64,000 nucleotides of DNA from Pseudooceanicola sp. HF7 (GTDB taxonomy: Bacteria > Pseudomonadota > Alphaproteobacteria > Rhodobacterales > Rhodobacteraceae). Made by a program: the position numbers and the translations under genes. Shown here piece by piece: positions 60,773 through 64,000 of this stretch; within the stretch, counting starts at the first letter, position 1; each line of letters opens with the position of its first letter. The notes below the pieces were generated by a model that saw only the letters and a list, made by a program, of their open reading frames with translations, did no database searches and was not told where the DNA came from. The stretch covers positions 1 to 64,000 of the forward strand of contig NZ_JAATOW010000020.1 in the NCBI RefSeq assembly GCF_011806405.1, given 5' to 3'.

Positions 60773-61315
60773 ATGACCGAGTTCGAGAAGATGCAGGCGG
60801 GCAAGTGGTACAACACCTTCGACCGCGAAATCGACGGCTTCCGGGATGTCTGCCGCCACGCGGTCTGGCGCCACAACATGCTGCCGCCCGAGGCGCGCAA
60901 CGGGGTCGCCCCGGAGCTTGAGGCGATCATGGGCCAGATGGGGCGCGGCGCCTTCGTGGAGGCACCGTTCCACTGCGCCTATGGGTTCAACCTTTTCCTG
61001 GGGGAGGAGGTCTATATCAACTCCGGCTGCGTGATCCTGGACAGCGCGCCGGTCCGCATCGGGGCGCGCAGCCTGCTGGGCCCGCAGGTGGGGATCTACT
61101 GCCCGGAGCACCACCACGATCCCCGGCTGCGCTCTGAAGGCCAGGAGATCGCCTACCCGGTGACCCTTGGAGAGGATGTCTGGATCGGGGGCGGGGCGAA
61201 GATCACCTCTGGCGTGACCATCGGGGACGGGGCCATCGTGGGCGCGGGCGCCGTTGTCACGCGGGATGTGCCGGCGGGGGCCAAGGTCATCGGCGTGCCA
61301 GCCCGACCCATCTGA
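60773..61315 (+). CDS. Maltose/galactoside-type sugar O-acetyltransferase
   Basis: 180 residues. The N-terminal Maa-type cap KMQAGKWYNTFDREID precedes a left-handed beta helix (IGARSLLGPQVGIYCPEHHH, VWIGGGAKITSGVTIGDG, AVVTRDVPAGAKVIGVPARP) that binds acetyl-CoA. The catalytic His is in CPEHHHDP. Acceptor sugar unknown. Confidence 0.92.
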   Translation: MTEFEKMQAGKWYNTFDREIDGFRDVCRHAVWRHNMLPPEARNGVAPELEAIMGQMGRGAFVEAPFHCAYGFNLFLGEEVYINSGCVILDSAPVRIGARSLLGPQVGIYCPEHHHDPRLRSEGQEIAYPVTLGEDVWIGGGAKITSGVTIGDGAIVGAGAVVTRDVPAGAKVIGVPARPI

Positions 61316-61336
61316 GCAGACGATCTGAGCGCCCCT

Positions 61337-61753
61337 CTACTCTCCGGAGGCGGCGGCCTGCAGGTCCAGCAGGATGGTCAGCGCCTCATCGGCCTGTTCG
61401 GCGGGAATGAAGACATGATCGTGGTGGAAGGCCGCCACCACGTTGCAGGCGATCCCGGCCTCTGCCAGCGCAGAGGCGACCGCCGCCGTCAGCCCCACCC
61501 CCTTGAGCGAGGAATGGACCCGCAGGATGATCCGCCGCATGGGCAGGCCGGGGGCCGCGCCTTCGGGCAGGATCATCGACAGCCCCTCTTCCTCGCGGAA
61601 GGTGGCCAGCGCGCGGTAGTCCAGCCCTGCCGGTGGTGGGCCGGCGAAAGAGGCAAAGACATGTTCCTCCGGATCCAGCCAGGGCCGCATCCGGGAGATC
61701 ATCTCCTGGGTGTCGGAAACGGGTGTCGGCGCGGGCCGGGGCGGGGGCATCAT
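61337..61753 (-). CDS. ACT-domain protein
   Basis: 138 residues. A first ACT-like half (about 30-80; DPEEHVFASFAGPPPAGLDY) is followed by a clear ACT fold (MRRIILRVHSSLKGVGLTAA, ALAEAGIACNVVAAFHHDHV). Such stand-alone ACT proteins are small ligand sensors, often for amino acids. Its start overlaps the stop of the upstream tautomerase gene (ATGA). Confidence 0.82.
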   Translation of the reverse strand: MMPPPRPAPTPVSDTQEMISRMRPWLDPEEHVFASFAGPPPAGLDYRALATFREEEGLSMILPEGAAPGLPMRRIILRVHSSLKGVGLTAAVASALAEAGIACNVVAAFHHDHVFIPAEQADEALTILLDLQAAASGE

Positions 61754-61899
61754 CTGCGGGCCCGCATGGCGCGTGCGTCCGCGGCGCCCAGCGTATGCCC
61801 CGCCACTTCTGCGAAGGCCGAGGTGACGCCGGAGATGATCCGCGCCTTTTCCCCTGGGCTGAAGACCCCCTCGAGGACCTGGATGTCTATGGCGGGCAT
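61750..61899 (-). CDS. Shortened 4-oxalocrotonate tautomerase-like protein
   Basis: 49 residues from ATG 61899, which has AAGGAGG upstream. MPAIDIQVLEGVFSPGEKAR carries the catalytic N-terminal Pro of tautomerases, then IISGVTSAFAEVAGHTL. The usual middle stretch with the second strand is missing: the sequence jumps to GAADARAMRARR, which resembles the end of longer relatives. An in-frame deletion is likely, so activity is doubtful. Confidence 0.7.
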   Translation of the reverse strand: MPAIDIQVLEGVFSPGEKARIISGVTSAFAEVAGHTLGAADARAMRARR

Positions 61900-62103
61900 G
61901 GGAGCCTCCTTCGCGGTTGCGTCTCTGCCTTTCGGGGCATCCAAGCGCCCCGCTGGCAGGCAGTGTAGCCGCGCCGGGGCCATCGGCAAGCCTTTGCTCT
62001 GTGTCAGGCGGTGCAAGGGCTTGTTTGTGCTCCCATATCCGGGCTTTGTGGCGCCGAAAGCCCAGCCGGCAGGCAGGTCGGGGCACCAGAAGGAGCAGCC
62101 GCC

Positions 62104-62661
62104 ATGCGCGGAGAGATCAAACAGCAGGCGAGCCGCATCGCCTATCGGAACAACTGGATGACGGTGCGCGAGGATGACGTGGTCTTTCCCAATGGCCACC
62201 AGTCGATCTTCGGCGTGGTGGAAAAGCCCGATTTCGTCGCCGTGATCCCGGTAGGTGCGGATCTGAGGATCCACATGGTCAGCCAGTACCGCTATGCCGT
62301 CACCACCCGCACCTGGGAGATCCCGCAGGGCGCCTGGCCCGACCGCCCCGATGCCGCCCCCGAGGAAATCGCGCGCGGCGAGCTGCGCGAGGAAACCGGC
62401 TTCAGCGCCGGAAGGATGGAGCTGATGGGGCGCATGTACCAGGCACCGGGCCTGTCCACGCAAAGCTGCCACCTGTTCCTTGCCACTGGGCTGGTGCCCG
62501 GAGAGACGGCCCGCGAGGTGACGGAGAGCGACATGGAGGTGGCCGCCTTTTCCATGGCCGAGATCCGCGCCATGGTGACGCGCGGCGAGATCATGGACGG
62601 AACCTCCATGGCGGCCTTCGGGATGCTGGCCCTGCAGGGCCGCCTGGAAGAGCTGGGCTGA
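62104..62661 (+). CDS. NUDIX hydrolase
   Basis: 185 residues from ATG 62104 (AGGAG upstream). The Nudix box reads GAWPDRPDAAPEEIARGELR then EETGF; the first Arg of the REUxEE pattern is Gly, while the two Glu are kept. The N-terminal part (YRNNWMTVREDDVVFPNGH) resembles ADP-ribose pyrophosphatases. Substrate probably a nucleoside diphosphate sugar. Confidence 0.9.
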   Translation: MRGEIKQQASRIAYRNNWMTVREDDVVFPNGHQSIFGVVEKPDFVAVIPVGADLRIHMVSQYRYAVTTRTWEIPQGAWPDRPDAAPEEIARGELREETGFSAGRMELMGRMYQAPGLSTQSCHLFLATGLVPGETAREVTESDMEVAAFSMAEIRAMVTRGEIMDGTSMAAFGMLALQGRLEELG

Positions 62662-62738
62662 GGCGCTCTCGCGGGGGCGAGCACTTGCCGTGGGGACGGG
62701 GCGCGCTATTGTCGGCTGAAACCTAAAAGGGGCGAAAC

Positions 62739-63695
62739 ATGAGCGGCTTGCTGGCACTTCTGGACGATGTTGCGGCCATTGCGAAGGTGGCGGCGGCCTC
62801 TGTCGACGATGTTTTCGGCCAGGCGGTCAAGGCGTCAAGCAAGGCAGCGGGGGCGGTGATCGACGATGCCGCCGTGACGCCGAAATACGTCCAGGGCTTT
62901 TCGGCGGCCCGCGAATTGCCGATCGTCTGGAAGATTGCGCGCGGCTCCATCCGCAACAAGGTGCTGCTGCTGCCGGCGCTGCTGCTGCTCAGTTATTTCC
63001 TGCCCCAGGCCATCGCGCCGCTGTTGATGATCGGCGGGGCCTACCTGGCCTTCGAGGGGGCAGAGAAGGTCTGGCATGTGATCAGCCCCTCCCACCACGA
63101 CGTGGCAGAGGCGGTGGAGCGCAAGAAAGCCGATCCGCATCTTGAGGAAAAGAAGGTCGCGGGCGCGATCAAGACCGATTTCATCCTGTCGGCAGAGATC
63201 ATGACCATCACCCTGTCGGCCCTGCCGCAGGGACAGGCCCTTTGGCTGGAGGCGGGGGCGCTGGCGGTGGCCGGGCTGATCATCACCACCGTCGTCTACG
63301 GCGCCGTGGCGGTGATCGTGAAGGCCGATGACCTGGGCCTGGCCATGGCGGAGCACGGGCGGCTGGGCCTGACCCGGACGCTGGGGCGCGGGATCGTCAA
63401 CGGGATGCCGCATTTCCTGAAACTGCTGGTGATCGTGGGCACGGCGGCGATGCTCTGGGTCGGCGGCTCCATCATCGTGCACGGGCTGGGAGAGCTGGGC
63501 TGGCACGCCCCCGAAGAGGTGATCCACCGGATCGCCGTGGCCGTGGCCGAATGGGTCGGCCGGGCGCATAGCGCCGTGGAGTGGAGCGTCACCGCCTTCT
63601 GTGACGGCGTGCTGGGGCTGGGGCTTGGCGCAGTGATCGTGGCGATCTGGAGCAGCCTTTCGGGGCTGTTCGGCAAGGGCAAGACAGCACATTGA
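62739..63695 (+). CDS. DUF808 (YedI-like) membrane protein
   Basis: 318 residues. The family opening LLALLDDVAAIAKVAAASVD is followed by a helix-rich part and four to five membrane segments (for example VLLLPALLLLSYFLPQAIAP). The family is conserved and of unknown role; YedI of E. coli is its best-known member by name only. Confidence 0.92.
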   Translation: MSGLLALLDDVAAIAKVAAASVDDVFGQAVKASSKAAGAVIDDAAVTPKYVQGFSAARELPIVWKIARGSIRNKVLLLPALLLLSYFLPQAIAPLLMIGGAYLAFEGAEKVWHVISPSHHDVAEAVERKKADPHLEEKKVAGAIKTDFILSAEIMTITLSALPQGQALWLEAGALAVAGLIITTVVYGAVAVIVKADDLGLAMAEHGRLGLTRTLGRGIVNGMPHFLKLLVIVGTAAMLWVGGSIIVHGLGELGWHAPEEVIHRIAVAVAEWVGRAHSAVEWSVTAFCDGVLGLGLGAVIVAIWSSLSGLFGKGKTAH

Positions 63696-63773
63696 GCGGT
63701 CAGCCCCTTGTCAGGGGCGCCATCCTGGAATCGCGCGCCTCAGGGTCGTGGGCGCGCCGCTTCCGTGGCGGCC

Positions 63774-63809
63774 CATGCGCCGGAGCCGGGAAACCCCGTC
63801 CGGCGCATG
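63774..63809. terminator. Perfect inverted repeat between convergent genes
   Basis: CATGCGCCGGA pairs with TCCGGCGCATG over a 14-base loop. No T run; perhaps a bidirectional terminator or a protein site. Confidence 0.45.
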
Positions 63810-63816
63810 GCGTGGA

Positions 63817-64000
63817 TCAAAAGTCGATCTCGTCGCGGAATTCGCCGATCGCCTGGTCCCATTCCTTGAGCGTGTAGGAGAAGACCTCTTCGGGGATGCC
63901 CGAGCGCGTCAGCACGTAGCTTTGCAGGTAGGGGTCGTTTTCGTCATCCAGATAGGCCATGGCCGTCACGGCACGACGGTTCCAATCGTTGACCTCCTCT
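63817..64000 (-). CDS. C-terminal part of a YbjN-like protein (cut by the window edge)
   Basis: The last 60 residues or so are visible: EEVNDWNRRAVTAMAYLDDE, NDPYLQSYVLTRSGIPEEVF and LKEWDQAIGEFRDEIDF, then the stop at 63817-63819. The WN-R-(about 5)-AYLDDE pattern and the W-(about 6)-FR ending are typical of YbjN-type proteins, which resemble type III secretion chaperones in fold. The 5-prime part lies beyond 64000. Confidence 0.75.
   Translation of the reverse strand, partial: EEVNDWNRRAVTAMAYLDDENDPYLQSYVLTRSGIPEEVFSYTLKEWDQAIGEFRDEIDF

Overview
This window looks like a chromosomal segment of an alphaproteobacterium of the Rhodobacteraceae (roseobacter) type. The clues are the high GC content, an Irr-type Fur regulator facing fabA-fabB-fabI, a SAM/SAH riboswitch in front of metK (a riboswitch class known from Rhodobacterales), an lnt-corC-ybeY-phoH-miaB neighbourhood, a short proline-tRNA ligase, and a PccR-type regulator beside propionyl-CoA carboxylase genes. 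No rRNA, tRNA, CRISPR array, insertion sequence or prophage was seen.

Layout. Positions 1-1184 hold no gene I can support. 1185-3631 has small genes: a lipoprotein, a BrnA-like orphan, a cold shock protein and an ArsR repressor with an SqrR/BigR-like cysteine pair. 3696-13050 (minus strand) is a tightly overlapped aromatic catabolism operon: pobA-pcaD-pcaC-pcaH-pcaG-hydrolase-pcaB-MFS-alcohol dehydrogenase, ending in a decayed enolase-superfamily pseudogene. It takes 4-hydroxybenzoate through protocatechuate to 3-oxoadipate. 13193-15659 is a three-gene cluster (haloacid dehalogenase, hydrolase, threonine/serine dehydratase). 15847-19510 carries an FKBP isomerase, irr and the fabA-fabB-fabI operon. 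19564-28054 is housekeeping: trmB, metK with its riboswitch, lnt, corC, ybeY, phoH, miaB.

28174-31855 holds a protein of unknown function, a DMT exporter, a YdcH-like protein and pccR. 31959-40809 is the propionyl-CoA assimilation locus: an efflux pump, then pccB, small unknown genes, pccA and methylmalonyl-CoA mutase. TTTGCAAA-type PccR sites lie in front of pccR and of pccB. 40852-43874 has a cupin, a RutR-like regulator, an acetyltransferase that appears to use a CTG start, a TerB/DnaJ protein and an exported protein. 43875-51014 has ppx-ppk1, an hda-like gene, an AI-2E-type permease and proS. 51342-53834 has a soluble globin-coupled chemoreceptor and a 2-hydroxyacid dehydrogenase. 54020-59693 (minus strand) is the elongasome operon mreB-mreC-mreD-mrdA-rodA. 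59883-64000 has rlmJ, an acetyltransferase, a shortened tautomerase coupled to an ACT-domain gene, a NUDIX hydrolase, a DUF808 membrane protein and the end of a YbjN-like gene.

Most of the window is ordinary core genome. The least explained structures are a pair of homologous 52-bp arrays of an 11-bp, helically phased repeat (2275-2326 and, inverted, 51107-51158); the unknown small genes inside the pcc locus; the nested PccR operator; and a RutR-type palindrome upstream of phoH. No complete undescribed defence or mobile system was found.
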